Shown piece after piece: positions 19,800 through 30,223 of a DNA stretch of 64,000 nt. The position numbers were made by a program, and so were the translations under genes. The stretch covers positions 51,361,907-51,425,906 of the forward strand of contig NC_085140.1 of assembly GCF_024139115.2 (NCBI RefSeq), given 5' to 3'. The notes under the pieces are model-generated. The model saw only the letters and a list, made by a program, of their open reading frames with translations. It was not told the origin of the DNA and ran no database searches. Positions within the stretch are counted from its first letter, which is position 1. Every line of letters begins with the position of its first letter. This stretch comes from Armigeres subalbatus. Lineage: Eukaryota; Arthropoda; Insecta; Diptera; Culicidae.

Positions 19800-21145
19800 T
19801 GTTTACATCCAACGAAACCTGTAGTCAATGAATACCAAGTAAAGGGACTCTTGGAATTCGTTGATCTGCTCCAGAATGATGCGGAGCGTGACAATATGGT
19901 CCACACATGATCTTCCGGGACGGAATCCGGCCTGCTGTCGCCGGAGAGTCGCATCGATCTTCTCCTGAATCCGGGCTAGAATAATTTTGCATAGAACTTT
20001 GAGAACGGTATACAGCAACATAATGCTTCGCCAATTATCGCATACAGTCAGGTCACCCTTTTCGGGAACCTTCACTAAGATACCTTGCATCCAGTCGACC
20101 GGGAAAGTCCCGGGTGTCCCAGATATTACGAAATAAACGATGCAGTAGTTGAGCGGATGTCATGGGGTCAGCTTTAAGCATCTCGGCTGATATGCGATCG
20201 ATCCCTGGGGCTTTATTCGATTTCATGCTTTGAATGGCTGCTTGAATCCCTAGCAGTGATGGAGCTTCGGTATTGACGCGTGTTATACGTCGGATCCTAG
20301 GCAGATCATGGTGGTGATGACCTGGCTGGCACTTGAAAAGTTGTTCGAAGTGCTTGAACCAGCGTTTCAGCTAGTCAGTTGGGTCGGTCAATAACTGATA
20401 ATTCGCGTCTTTCTCAGGCATCGTTGCATTCATCTTCGCCCCGCTTAAGCGTCGTGAGATATCGTAGAGGAGGCGAATGTCCCCGGTTGCTGCGGCTCTC
20501 TCTCCTTCGTCGGCCAGATAGTCTGCCCACGCTCGCTTGTCCCGTCGACATGAGCGTTTTTCTTCCTTCTCAAGAGCCGCGTATCGTTGGCGGGCTAAGA
20601 CTTTGGCTCCTCTGGTTTTTGATCGCCCTATCGCGGCTTTGGCTTCTCTTCGCTCCTCTATCTTCCTCCAGGTCTCATCGGTGATCCATTGTTTTCTCTG
20701 GGTGCGCAGGCGTATTTCGCTGATGAGGAGGTGATGATCAGACGCGATATCGGCACTACGTTTATTCCGAACATCAAGAAGGCTCCGTTTCCATTTTCGG
20801 CTGATGCTGATGTGTTTGATTTGATTTTCTGTAAAGCCGTCACGGAAGACCCACGTGACCTTGTGAACCGGTCGATGAGGGAAGAGCGACCATGTCGTTA
20901 TTACTACAAAATTCTGCGCACAGCTCTCCGTTTTCGCTCATTTCTCGGAGACCATGGCGTCCCATAATGTGCTCATGGTTCGTGGTCGGATCCGATCTTC
21001 GCATTGAAGTCGCCCAAACAGATTTTGATATCACCCTTCGGAATTTTATCTACGACGGCATTGAGTTGACTGTAGAAGTTCTCTTTGTCTTGCAGATCGG
21101 CAGCATCCGTTGGCGCATAACATTGGATTATAGTAAGGTTTGTGT
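19800..21145 (-). pseudogene. Truncated non-LTR retrotransposon (APE endonuclease + partial RT)
   Basis: Read on the minus strand from 21145. Endonuclease first: LTIIQCYAPTDAADLQDKEN, KGDIKICLGDFNAKIGSDHE, then after a frameshift HIMGRHGLREMSENGELCAE. A basic linker follows, then the RT start SNKAPGIDRISAEMLKADP (20170-20226) and QAGFRPGRSCVDHIVTLRII (about 19890-19950). It stops at LYLVFIDY near 19810, right at the first RT catalytic Asp; the rest of the RT is missing. Several frameshifts and stops occur. The 5' end is fused in frame to a Penelope-like ORF. Clade not assigned. Confidence 0.8.
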
Positions 21146-22715
21146 TCGTGGGCTTCCTGTAGATTTCGAGGCTCATAGTTGTATTTGCTTCCCTGATGAC
21201 TAGTAGATCCAAGAAAGGTAGTTTACCTTCTTTTTCCTCTTCGAAGGTAAATTTGATGTCCTTGTCCATTGTTTATTGCTTCCAAAATCCTGGGTAGATG
21301 CTTTCAGTTGATGATGCTGAAAATGTCGTCGACGTATCTCCACCACTTCTCAGGTAGTATTCCTTGTTCTTATAGGTTGTTCCCCAGATTCGCCATGAAC
21401 AGTTCGCACAAAAACGGTGATAGCGGATTTCCCATCGGTGCTCCTTTCGTCTGTTTGTAGTTCTTCTTCTTCTTATTGGCATTACATCCCCACACTGGGA
21501 CAGAGCCGCCTCGCAGCTTAGTGTTCATTAAGCACTTCCACAGTTATTAACTACGAGGTTTCTAAGCTAAGTTACCATTTATGCATTCGCATACCATGAG
21601 GCTAGCACGATGATACTTTTATGCCCAGGGAAGTCGAGAGAATTTCCAATCCGAAAATTGCCTAGACCGGCACCAGGAATCGAACCCAGCCACCCTCATC
21701 ATGGTCTTGCTTTGTAGCCGCGCGTCTTACCGCTTGTCTTACTGTTTGTAGTAGTTGCCACGAAATTTGAAGTAGTTCTCCGTCATGCATAGCCTTGCCA
21801 GATTTTGGTACATCTTCACCTTTCCTCGCTATGTTGTTTCCGTCCTTTGTGTTAGCAGCCAATCCTCTAGAAGATTCAGAGCATCTTTCACTGGAACGCT
21901 AGGGAACAATGCCACTACGTCGAATGATACCATTATGTCCTCTTCTTCGATGTGTCCTGATTCCAACAGCTTCTGGGCGAACTCCTGGGTGTTGATGACT
22001 AACCTGCTGGGGTATTGTTTTGGCATACTTTGGAACTCCTTCACCAACCATTTGGCTATGTTTTGGGTAGGGGAACCCACTGATGAAACTATCTCTCGCA
22101 TCTCCTTGCCGGGTTTATGCATTTTTGGTAGTCCTTCAATCCTAGGTACCGGGTTTACTGTCTTCACTCGAGCTTCTCCGATGATCGCCTTACACTCCTT
22201 TATTGTTTTGTCCGTGAGTCTTATTAATCCTGGTAGCGGATCCACTTTCAAATGTCTATAAGGTCCTCCGTTGATTTTCGTCGTCATCTGTTCGTCGTAG
22301 TCCTCTTTATCCATTACCACTACTGCATTGCCCTTATCGGCTTTTACGTAGTATACTGGTTTTTCCTTAAGCTCCTTTAGAATCCTCCTTTCGTCGTGGT
22401 TCGTTGTCCCGTGCCGGCTTTCTTTGATGGCGTCTGCTACGATGTTCCTCGCTGTATTTTGATCCTGTTGTTCGATGTTTCAGGAAATCGCTGTCTCCAT
22501 GTCCACGATGATCTGTTTTACGTCTGATTTCTGTGTGATCGCATACCCCAGTCCCTTGTTGAGGTGGGCTAGTTGTACCTCCGTAAACTGCTGTGTCGAA
22601 CGGTTCACGACGAATCCTTCGATGATCTGCACGGTGGGTTTGTCAGTACGGACTTTCTCTGCTGATTTCGCTCGCAAGTTGTTCAGTTTTTTCCTGTGCA
22701 GTCTCCGCTTCCTAT
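21146..22715 (-). pseudogene. Penelope-like element reverse transcriptase
   Basis: Read on the minus strand from 22715: a basic leader (RKRRLHRKKLNNLRAKSAE), GFVVNRSTQQFTEVQLAHLN, then RIEGLPKMHKPGKEMREIVS, QNIAKWLVKEFQ and VSFDVVALFPSVPVKDAL (first catalytic Asp). After an inserted SINE come TKGAPMGNPLSPFLCELFM, the catalytic WRYVDDIFSI (about 21309-21350), and IKFTFEEEKEGKLPFLDLLV with IYRKPTNTN. These motifs are diagnostic of Penelope-like RT. Stops and frameshifts lie near 21390 and 21290. The C-terminal GIY-YIG domain is absent here and found inverted at 22725. Confidence 0.88.
21462..21741 (-). mobile_element. tRNA-derived SINE, Feilai-like, copy 1
   Basis: Flanked by an 11-bp duplication CTGTTTGTAGT (21451-21461 and 21742-21752) inside the Penelope-like RT. 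On the minus strand it begins with a decayed tRNA-related head containing the pol III B box GGTTCGATTCC, and ends GATGTAATGCCAATAAGAAG with a (GAA)n tail. These are hallmarks of Feilai in Aedes. Removing it lets the RT frame continue into TKGAPMGNP. Confidence 0.85.
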
Positions 22716-22724
22716 TGGGTTCAA

Positions 22725-23100
22725 CGGAGGATAAAGTAGAAATGTTGAATAAGGCAGGCGTTTACAAAATAAGTTGTTCCCAATGTGAAAAAATCTATGT
22801 AGGCCAAACAAAAAGATCATTAGATATAAGATTCAAGGAACATATGGCGAAAGTGAGTAAGGCGAAAAGAGAAAACGTTAAGGGATTACATTACGAATTT
22901 AGATCTAAGGAAGCAGAGCATGTGTATAAGGAAAATCACCCAATTACGGCATCAAATATTAAAATCTTAAAAAATGTCTCTTCCCCATGGAAACTCGATG
23001 TAGCTGAGAGGTTGGAAATCTACCGACAGGTAAAACAGCGCTGTTGAATAAGGATCAGGGAAACGGCAGCTCCTGGCTCTTCAAGTTTCTACCTAATCAA
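22725..23100 (+). pseudogene. Penelope-like GIY-YIG endonuclease domain (opposite strand)
   Basis: Frame reads DKVEMLNKAGVYKISCSQCE, KIYVGQTKRSLDIRFKEHMA, then HPITASNIKILKN and LDVAERLEIY. GVYKI and the YVGQT..R...RF.EH pattern are the GIY-YIG catalytic signature as found at the C-terminus of Penelope-like elements. The listed stop is at about 23047; a neighbouring frame continues LLNKDQGNGSSWLFKFLPNQ to a stop at 23101-23103, so a frameshift lies near the end. It is on the strand opposite the RT, joined to it at about 22716-22725. Confidence 0.85.
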
Positions 23101-23103
23101 TAA

Positions 23104-23810
23104 ATTAATTAACTGTAATTAACTGTATAGGTAAATAAAGTAGGCAAATAAGATTATATTAGGTACCTAGCGTAGTATAAATAGCAGAGCATAAAATAAT
23201 CACCTTCACGAAGCAACTTCGGATCGAATATTGACAAACGTCGCATGACTATTCAAAACATAGAATGACTTACTCAGTTTTCCTCTTCACATATTCATTC
23301 ATTTGATTGGTACTGAGAATTGTGACAATTGATACTGACAATTGATACTGAAACTGCGCTTAAAGAAAACATAATTGGCTTTGATTATGTTGACTTTTGG
23401 CACTAAAATTGCCCCTCAGTTTAACGTCGGGGTCATATCTGTGTGAGTAACTATTGAAATCATCATTTATGTGTTTAGTTTTACAGTAATTTATTAGTTT
23501 ACGAAATTCAAATAACTACTCACTGACTGATATTTGATCGGAAATTGTCAATGTTCAGCTGAATATGAATATGTACGAAATGAGAATGACAAAGAAGGCC
23601 GATGGGCTTCACCAAAAATATTCGATTATTTAAAGCTCTGATAAATAGTGTAAGTTGCGATTGACGAATTTCGCGCCAACCCTTCTATGGGGCTGGTAGA
23701 ACCATCTCAGAATCGAATGAAACTTGGTGGGCATAAAGATATGGTATTTCTAAGCCACTCTGCATACTTAGTTTTTCAAAAATTGCCAAAAGTAACATTT
23801 GATAAGGGCC
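23104..23810. other. Spacer, nothing recognised
   Basis: May include the Penelope 3' UTR in its first 150 bp. No ORF or repeat ends recognised beyond that. Confidence 0.4.
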
Positions 23811-24430
23811 TATTTTTTTTCATTGATTTTTTTAAAAAATCGATGTGACTCTAAAATGACAAGACCTACAAAAAAGTGTTGTATGGCGGATTGTCGTGAA
23901 ATTCTGTTGGAAAAATATTTAAAAAATAAAAAACCGATTTCTACACTGAAAAAAAAATTGTTTAAAAAATTCAAATCGATATTACAAAAAAAAACCTCAG
24001 CTCAGAAATCGATGAAATTTTTTCAGCAGATAGGTATTTCAATTATCTAACTTTTCTGGGAATAACGTTCCTGTGACATATTTGAGGAAAAAAAGTTTTT
24101 CTAACAAAAACTTTTTCCATGTCCATATTTAGTGAAAATTTATCAGCGTGTTTATGCCTACAGCGCCAAATATAGGTTCAGCAGCCTATCATAAACCAAC
24201 GACACATTTTGGACGTATAAAAATCAGTTTAGGAAGCAATTTATCATAATCTAACATATTTGTGGACCAACATTTGAAAAGGGTTTATATTTTCTTTGAC
24301 TTTTTGTATCGAAGTAACTTAAAAACAATTGAGTTTACAAAAAAAAAACAAATAATTGCTTTGAAAACAAGCAAATGTTGCCGAAACGAAATTGAAGTGA
24401 TATTTAATTGTAATATATCGATTTTATTTT

Positions 24431-24520
24431 CACTCGGGATAATCGAATCCTCCGGATAATCGAATCACCACAAAAAAAATCAAATTTGCAATTAAATAAC
24501 AAAAAACATATGTTTTATTT
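24431..24520. repeat. pogo-like terminal sequence, partner of 26508-26600
   Basis: ATAATCGAATCCTCCGGATA and following TTAAATAAC words match the reverse complement of 26508-26600. CGGATAATCGA-type ends are common in pogo-group transposons. Its order relative to the long arms is interleaved, so it is a separate insertion. Confidence 0.55.
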
Positions 24521-24544
24521 GGTAGTCAGAATTTATTTGAGAAA

Positions 24545-24880
24545 ACATTGATTAATCTACCTAGCGGTATCGGTGACTTTTTGGTGTAATTTGGAAAAAT
24601 AGTATTTTTGCCAAAACTTTTGAGTCTGTAGTCCGATTGATGCATTGCAACTTGATGGTTGAGAATAGGTGCCAATAAAATAGCTAGACTATTTAAGTTT
24701 TTTGTACAAAAAATAATATGCTTGCCTTTATTTCTTTTGAGTCCATTGTCCGATAAATGAAATTATCAATACAAAACAATATGCTTCAATAGGAAACAGA
24801 ATTTCCCATTAAATGCAACCAGTTGGAAGCAAATAAGGATAAGCATAAGTACCGCAAAATGGGTTAGATTTTGTGCACTC
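24545..24880. repeat. Diverged copy of the hairpin-terminus repeat
   Basis: Begins GATTAATCTACCTAGCGGTA, the terminus of the 1868 and 9562 repeats, followed by two poorly conserved units with GTCCGAT landmarks (about 24630 and 24748). Older and not amplified, compared with the array at 10077. Confidence 0.55.
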
Positions 24881-25139
24881 AAAAACACAGACATCACCTC
24901 AATTCGCCGATCATTGACGGCGGTATGTAATACTATGGCTCTGAGCCATCTAAAATAATGTGAAAAATGTTAAAAATTTAAAGATAATTTGGGAGATTTC
25001 CTCTGAAAGCTAGAAGGGGTCGCCGTGGTCACTACTAACAATTTGGTTTTGCTTACCTAAATGATCATCCATGAATTACATAAGTTTGACAATCCATACA
25101 CAATTTTAAAATGATTGAAACTTTGTATTTTGAAGGAGG

Positions 25140-25603
25140 GTTGGAGGAGAGGGTTGAAAATGGTCGATTTTTGCGTTAAGAAATTAATGTGTAATTTCAA
25201 TTCAAAACATGGCTTAGAAGCAAATGGCACTTTTGCAACATCGCACGGAAGAGGCCCTTGCGAAGCTATTGGTGCCTCTTGCAAATAAATGGCAAAACGA
25301 GCAAGTCTTCCCGAAGATTATGGAAATACTATTAAGACTCCTCGGGAGTTGTACGAATGGGCAGTTACACAATCAGACAAAAATATTTCTATAAATTACA
25401 TTTCTGTTATATCTAGAATGAGCAATACTCAACAATGGCAGAAGAGTTTGATGAACTATTCAAAAAAAGCAAAAACTATTACTGGCACACAAAATTTCAA
25501 TCATTTATACCAATCGCTCATAACACAATCCTGGCTAAAAAATAATCCAACTCAGATGAAGACCCAAATGTCTTCAAATTATTCGAGTAAATTAACAAAT
25601 TAA
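25140..25603 (+). pseudogene. Transposase-like relic with ATSHGRGPC motif
   Basis: One frame reads KKLMCNFNSKHGLEANG, TFATSHGRGPCEAIGASCK and TAA at 25286-25288, then MAKRASLPEDYGNTIKTPRE, LYEWAVTQSDKNISINYISV and on to a stop at 25603. The ATSHGKGPCDG.GG..KR..A.RASL pattern recurs, as I remember it, in uncharacterised proteins of animal DNA transposons; the transposon family is not clear to me. The stop replaces the conserved Arg after Lys, and the N-terminal part is missing, so this is a pseudogene. Confidence 0.5.
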
Positions 25604-26310
25604 TGAGTATTTTTTTTTGCTAAACCAATTTTAATCTTTACATTCATTGATTTATTTTCTCGGTGAATAAAACGCTTTTTAATGTTTCAGATTTTACAGT
25701 TCAGACAAATTTACAATAGTCCATCAAACATCACAATTTTGTAAATCTGGTCATTTAAGTATAACATTGATATAAGAAATCTAGGAAAATATACGCCCTT
25801 TTCAAATGTTGGTCCACATTAATGTTAGAAATTGCTTCCTAAACAAATTTGTATACGTTCAAAATGTGTCGTTGGTTGATTATAGGCTGCTGAACCTATA
25901 TTTGGCGCTGTATGCATAAAACACGCTGATAAATTTTCACTCAATATGGACATGAAAAAAGTTTTTGTTAGAAAAACTTTTAGTTCGGAAAAGGTATTGG
26001 AGGGTAACCGTATTGGAAGGTAACTTGTTTTCTTTAAATATGACACAGGAACATTATTCCCAGAAAAGTTGGATAATTGCAATACCTATCTGCAGAAAAA
26101 ATTTCATCGATTTCTGAGATGAGGTTTTTTTGTAATATCGATTTTAATTTTTAAAACTAATTTTTTTCAGTGTAGAAATCGGTTTTTTATTTTTTGGATA
26201 TTTTTCCAAAAAACTTCAGGGAATATCACGACAGTCCGCCATACAACTCTTTTTTGTAGGTCTTGTCATTTTAGAGTTACATCGATTTTTTAAAAATCAA
26301 TGAAAAAAAA

Positions 26311-26405
26311 ATTATGCAAAGATATCGAAAATAATTGGCGGAATTAAATGGAGAGTACTTAATTTGTCTTAGACGGTTGAATACATTCCACTAAAAGAGC
26401 TTAAT
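26311..26405. repeat. Dispersed repeat, matches 59166-59262
   Basis: GCAAAGATATCGAAAATAAT followed by GGAATTAA, GGAGAGTACTTAA and CTTAGACGGTTGAATA are nearly identical to 59166-59262. It abuts the outer end of the long inverted arm here but not at the other site. Confidence 0.7.
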
Positions 26406-26507
26406 ATATTTTTCCGATTTTGTTGTACGACCTCCAGACTGCCAGTAAGAGCGATGACCTATTATCACCCCCCAGACCCATTGTCACCCCCGATGGCGGT
26501 AAAACAA

Positions 26508-26600
26508 AACATAAGTTTTTCGTTATTTAACTGCAGATTTGATTTTTTCCTCTAGTGGTTCGAATATCCGGAGGATTCGATTATCCGGAGTGAAAAAAAT
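26508..26600. repeat. pogo-like terminal sequence, partner of 24431-24520
   Basis: Contains TCCGGAGGATTCGATTATCC and GTTATTTAACTGCAGATTTG, complementary to the 24431 copy. Confidence 0.55.
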
Positions 26601-27299
26601 CGATACTCTGGATAATCGAGCCCGACCTGCACCACATATCCTTACTAAATTGTTACTTGGGTTTAGGTGCGTTCGTCATAATTCGTTGATACAGTTGAGT
26701 TGCAGTAAATTTCAAATTTAAGTTGATTATTGGAAGTTTTTGAAAAAATGCGTCTCATCTCATATATAATTGATTTAATGCGACACTTCCGCTGCCACCG
26801 GTTCATATATGTATGAACATCATACCTTGAGCTATGCTTGCCAATATTTCGTTTCCAAAACAGTTTGCTCCCAATGATGGCTAAACTTCCGTGAACACAA
26901 CACAGTACAATATACAAGAAAATCAACTGAAAAAAACGAAAAAAAAGTTTGTTCTTGATGGCAATACCTTAAAATCAACACTGAAACGCAGAAACGGTTG
27001 CGTTTACCAATAAAACATGCTATCAGGCCGGTTTTGGCCATGTTCCTAATTTGGCCAATTTTGCGAATAACTCCAAAACTAAAGCAATTCGCAAGGGTTT
27101 TATTAGTTCCAACAAGAGTTATATCACTCACGCTTCAACGCTGCTTTCAACTGATCAATTATTTTGGAAAAATATGTATTTTTCAGGGTTGGCCAAATTA
27201 GGCACTGGCGCACTTTCCCTACTTGTCATAAGACGAGTTTGTACTAACTGTACAAGACATTCCGCTAAAATGCTAAAAATAAATGTTCTGCTAAAATGC
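26601..27299. other. Spacer, nothing recognised
   Basis: Short ORFs on both strands (up to about 99 codons) show no motif, and none has a convincing context. Confidence 0.4.
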
Positions 27300-27975
27300 T
27301 ATCATAGATAACGCAGTTTTCAGAAGTCGTCCAATGATAACAAAATCCAAAATCAATTCATGACGTGCTTATCTTGAACACCAAGTGTACCAAACAAGTA
27401 CCAAACAAATCCAAAGTAGCCCCCGAAGCCGAACGGTCACATCCGTGGTCAATGTCAACTTATCTCCCCGAACAGCCAAGATAGCTGTGTGGTGTCGGCA
27501 GCCAGTTATCTGGCTAAGAATAACGCTACGGTTTGCTTGTTACAGTGGTAGAAGTCCACCATACAGGTGACCCCTAATTCTTGGTGTGATGCGGCTTTAT
27601 GCTTACCGTGCCTACGAATGAATGGTTAGGGGGGTCTAATAAAAACCCAACCGCTAACGGAGCCTGTGAAGCACCAGGGCACCCTTCACAGTATTGAGCC
27701 CTTACTGCGCTAACCGGAGCTATGGCGTAGTTGAATTTTTGCTTCTAATCGGCTACTCCTATTCAATCTCAACATGAGGATTAATAAGGGTGGGATTATG
27801 ATCATGTTTTTATTTAGTTTTTCAACAAATTGTCACCTATATGGATTCGCTTTATGCGTTATACACATTGTACTCTGTGGTTCGTCTTTGACTTTCTTGA
27901 TAAGATACCAATTTGGTTTCATCGTTGCTGTTCATATTAATGCTGAAGTTGTGGAGTGCATTATCTTAATTTGCA
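27300..27975 (+). mobile_element. LOA-clade LINE, copy 1: 5' end and 5' UTR
   Basis: Starts at TATCATAGATAACGCAG, the point where similarity with copy 2 (30224) begins. It runs through GGTCACATCCGTGGTCAATG and GGAGCCTGTGAAGCACCAGG to the ORF2 ATG at 27976. Similarity between copies is about 97-98 % by eye. Short ORFs here are not recognised as a gag; no separate ORF1 is evident. Confidence 0.7.
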
Positions 27976-28515
27976 ATGGCTTCAGTTAAGATAGCTCAAA
28001 TCAATCTTCAGCATAAAAGAACAGCAACGATTAATCTTTGAAGACTCATGCAAAATGGCAAATCCCAAGTGGCTTTGGTGCAGGAACTCTATTTTCGCAA
28101 GGGTAGCTTCTACCTAGGTAACCTAGTGAACCCGGTTTTTGCTGCTTTCAGTAAAGAAATGGCAAACTCTCGATCAATGCCGCGTGCATGTGTGCTTGTT
28201 AACAATGCTATTGTTGCTACACTTATCTCTGAACTAACAACCAGAGATGTATGTGCTGTCACAATTGATGCAACTGGCGGAACCCCCGTCAGGAAATACA
28301 TCTATTGTTCGGTTTATTTACCACATGATGAACCATCCCCTACGGATGCTTTCAAACGAGTTGTCATATATTGCACTTCAAAAGGCCTTCCGCTAATTGT
28401 CGGCAGTGATGCTAATGCTCATCACATCATATGGGGTAGCTCGGATATCAATCTGAGAGGCTCCAGCTTGATGGAATACTTAAGTAGTACCGAACTTAGT
28501 TTACTTAACATCAGG
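27976..28515 (+). pseudogene. LOA-clade LINE copy 1: endonuclease, N-terminal part
   Basis: MASVKIAQINLQHKRTATIN is followed by TGA at 28039, then MQNGKSQVALVQELYFRKGS (QE(P)Y motif of APE endonuclease), YCSVYLPHDEPSP, LIVGSDANAHHIIWGS and STELSLLNI. The start matches the KIAQINLQ.. opening typical of I/LOA/Jockey-type endonucleases. Interrupted at 28516 by an antisense piece of the same family. Confidence 0.85.
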
Positions 28516-28713
28516 TATCAGAACGTCGGCTCCAGGGGCACGTTCACCTCAATTCGGGAGATTTGTGCCATCGCCTTCACAGCCTTTCTCATCACGCACC
28601 TGACGGAAAAGGAAGTGAACAAAAAGGAAAGGAATATGGATGGGAGAAAAATGGGAAGTTTGGGAAAGGTACCCTTGAAGAGGGCATACAACGTATACAA
28701 CACGTACAAAAGC

Positions 28714-29061
28714 TCATAGCTCCTTACCACAACGGGTTATGAACAACAGAATACTTTGAAGGTTCAGGTTTCTGTAGTCAATTTCACTTAGTAAGTGTTT
28801 ACCAAATATTTGGAAACGCAGTTGCGCATAAACTGGGCAGTTACATATCAGATGATAAGAAGTTCCATAATCGGATTCACAACCCTCACAGACAAAGGAT
28901 TCAACACGTTGAATATTTGCCATGTGATAGTTGAGTCGGCAGTGACCTGTCAAGGCCTTGACTAAGACACTGCAATTCTGTTTAGACAGATTAGCTAAAT
29001 AGTTAGCTACTACCGGAGATGGCTCTCGGATATACAATTTTGTTTGTCGACATGAATCCAA
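28714..29061 (-). pseudogene. LOA-clade LINE C-terminal Cys/His domain (antisense piece)
   Basis: Continues the RNase H frame after a stop: LYIREPSPVVANYLANLSKQ, LTGHCRLNYHMANIQRVES, VCEGCESDYGTSYHLICNCP. The C..C...H....C spacing is a putative zinc-binding tail common in this group. Below 28714 the segment is 3' UTR. Confidence 0.8.
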
Positions 29062-29067
29062 ACTACT

Positions 29068-29571
29068 TCAATACCGTTTGTGCTGAGTGGAGGCCCAAGA
29101 GCTAATCAAACGCTTCACCCAACACTTAGATATTGGAATAGCTGGCTCAGGACCAAAAAAGTCTTGTGATGCTCCAGTGCGAGCTAACTCATCAGCCAAT
29201 TCATTTCCAGCTATGGAAGAATGGCCAGGTACCCATATAAGGTGCAATGTATTAACTGAATTCAGTTCCTCTATTTGAGCTCGACATGCGATTACTAACT
29301 TCGACCTTGAGTTGGCCGAAGCGAGGGCTTTGATAGCTGCTTGACTATCTGAACAGAAGTATATTACTTTGCCCATTATGTGTTTCTGCAGTGCGGATTG
29401 CACTCCACACATAATGGCAAATATTTCCGCTTGAAAGACAGTGCAGTGTCTACCCAGTGAGTGGGACTGTTCCAATCTTAGCTCACGCGAGTAGACACCT
29501 GCACCCGCCCTACCTTCGAAGAGGGAGCCGTCAGTATAACAAACAATGCTGTCCGACATACTTCTCTCCAA
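29068..29571 (-). pseudogene. LOA-clade LINE RNase H domain (antisense piece)
   Basis: SIVCYTDGSLFEGRAGAGVY (first catalytic Asp), TVFQAEIFAIMCGVQSALQK (catalytic Glu), VIYFCSDSQAAIKALASANS (catalytic Asp) and LIWVPGHSSIAGNELADELA (catalytic His/Asp). The full type I RNase H set is intact. An RNase H after the RT distinguishes LOA/I-group LINEs from Jockey and RTE. Confidence 0.88.
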
Positions 29572-29663
29572 ATAGCCAGATGTCTACTCATCCCGCGAGG
29601 GGAATTGTGTTGAAAATGTCCTATAAGGGAAACTACTAGCGAGTGTGAAATCACTTGGAGATC

Positions 29664-30223
29664 ACATGATGAACCATCCCCTACGGATGCTTTCAAACGA
29701 GTTGTCATTTATTGTACTTCAAAAGGCCTTCCACTAATTGTCGGCAGTGATGCTAATGCTCACCACATCATCTGGGATATCAATCTGAGAGGCTCCAGCT
29801 TGATGGAATACTTAAGTAGTACCGAACTTAGTTTACTTAACATAGGCAATCGCCCAACCTTTATGGTATCTAATAGAGCAGAGGTGTTAGACATAACCCT
29901 TTGCTCCAATAGAATCAGTCACGAGTTGACGAATTGGCATGTGTCAGATGAGGAATCGATATCTGACCATCGCTACATCTACTTTGATCATTTGAATGTT
30001 ACTTCGCAGACCTTGCGTTTTAGAAATCCTCGTTCAACAAACTGGGATCTTTACACAAAGTTGCTCTCTAACAAATGTCATGGATATCAACCTTCTATAG
30101 AAACTCCTACCGACTTGGATGATGCAGTTGATACTACAACGTTGCACATCGTGGAAGCTTTCGAAGAAGCTTGCCCTTTACGTTCTGTAAAAACCTCAAG
30201 AAAAACCCCTTGGTGGAATTCCG
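29664..30223 (+). pseudogene. LOA-clade LINE copy 1: endonuclease, C-terminal part
   Basis: Repeats the residues lost to the interruption, then IGNRPTFMVSNRAEVLDITL, NWHVSDEESISDHRYIYFDH (catalytic SDH) and the end SRKTPWWNS. An 8-bp deletion near 29775 (GTAGCTCG missing) breaks the frame. It ends abruptly at 30223 where the 5' end of copy 2 begins; the RT of copy 1 is absent. Confidence 0.83.

Larger units (their letters stand above)
23811..26310. mobile_element. 2.5-kb element with ~500-bp inverted arms
   Basis: The arm 23811-24300 is matched in reverse by 25782-26310. Shared words include ACAAGACCTACAAAAAAG, TGTATGGCGGA, CAGCGCCAAATATAGGTTCA, GGACCAACATTTGAAAAGGG and their complements. 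The right arm carries about 40 extra bases near 25985-26025. A transposase-like relic lies between the arms at 25140-25603. Long arms around one coding relic suggest a decayed DNA transposon of unassigned superfamily. Confidence 0.7.
28516..29663 (-). mobile_element. Antisense 5'-truncated LOA-clade insertion
   Basis: A minus-strand segment of the same LINE inserted in the endonuclease of copy 1. It carries the RNase H and C-terminal domains and a 3' UTR that ends at 28516. The host endonuclease is duplicated on both sides: 28322-28515 and 29664-29849 cover the same residues (HDEPSPTDAFKRV to LSLLNI). This resembles a target duplication about 190 bp long. A shortened version of the same insertion is in copy 2. 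Confidence 0.75.

Noticed and set aside
20379..20967. Plus-strand ORFs of 92-101 codons
   Set aside because: Shadow frames of the minus-strand LINE, whose motifs (SNKAPGID, GDFNAKIG) are unambiguous.
21690..21741. tRNA gene suggested by the GGTTCGATTCC box
   Set aside because: It is the B box of the Feilai-like SINE head; no cloverleaf with acceptor stem is present. The same applies at 43620-43672.
21785..22261. 158-codon plus-strand ORF
   Set aside because: Antisense shadow of the Penelope-like RT.
28516..28719. Extension of the endonuclease ORF with KKERNMDGRKMG
   Set aside because: Read-through into the antisense 3' UTR of the inserted LOA piece; not a real C-terminus.
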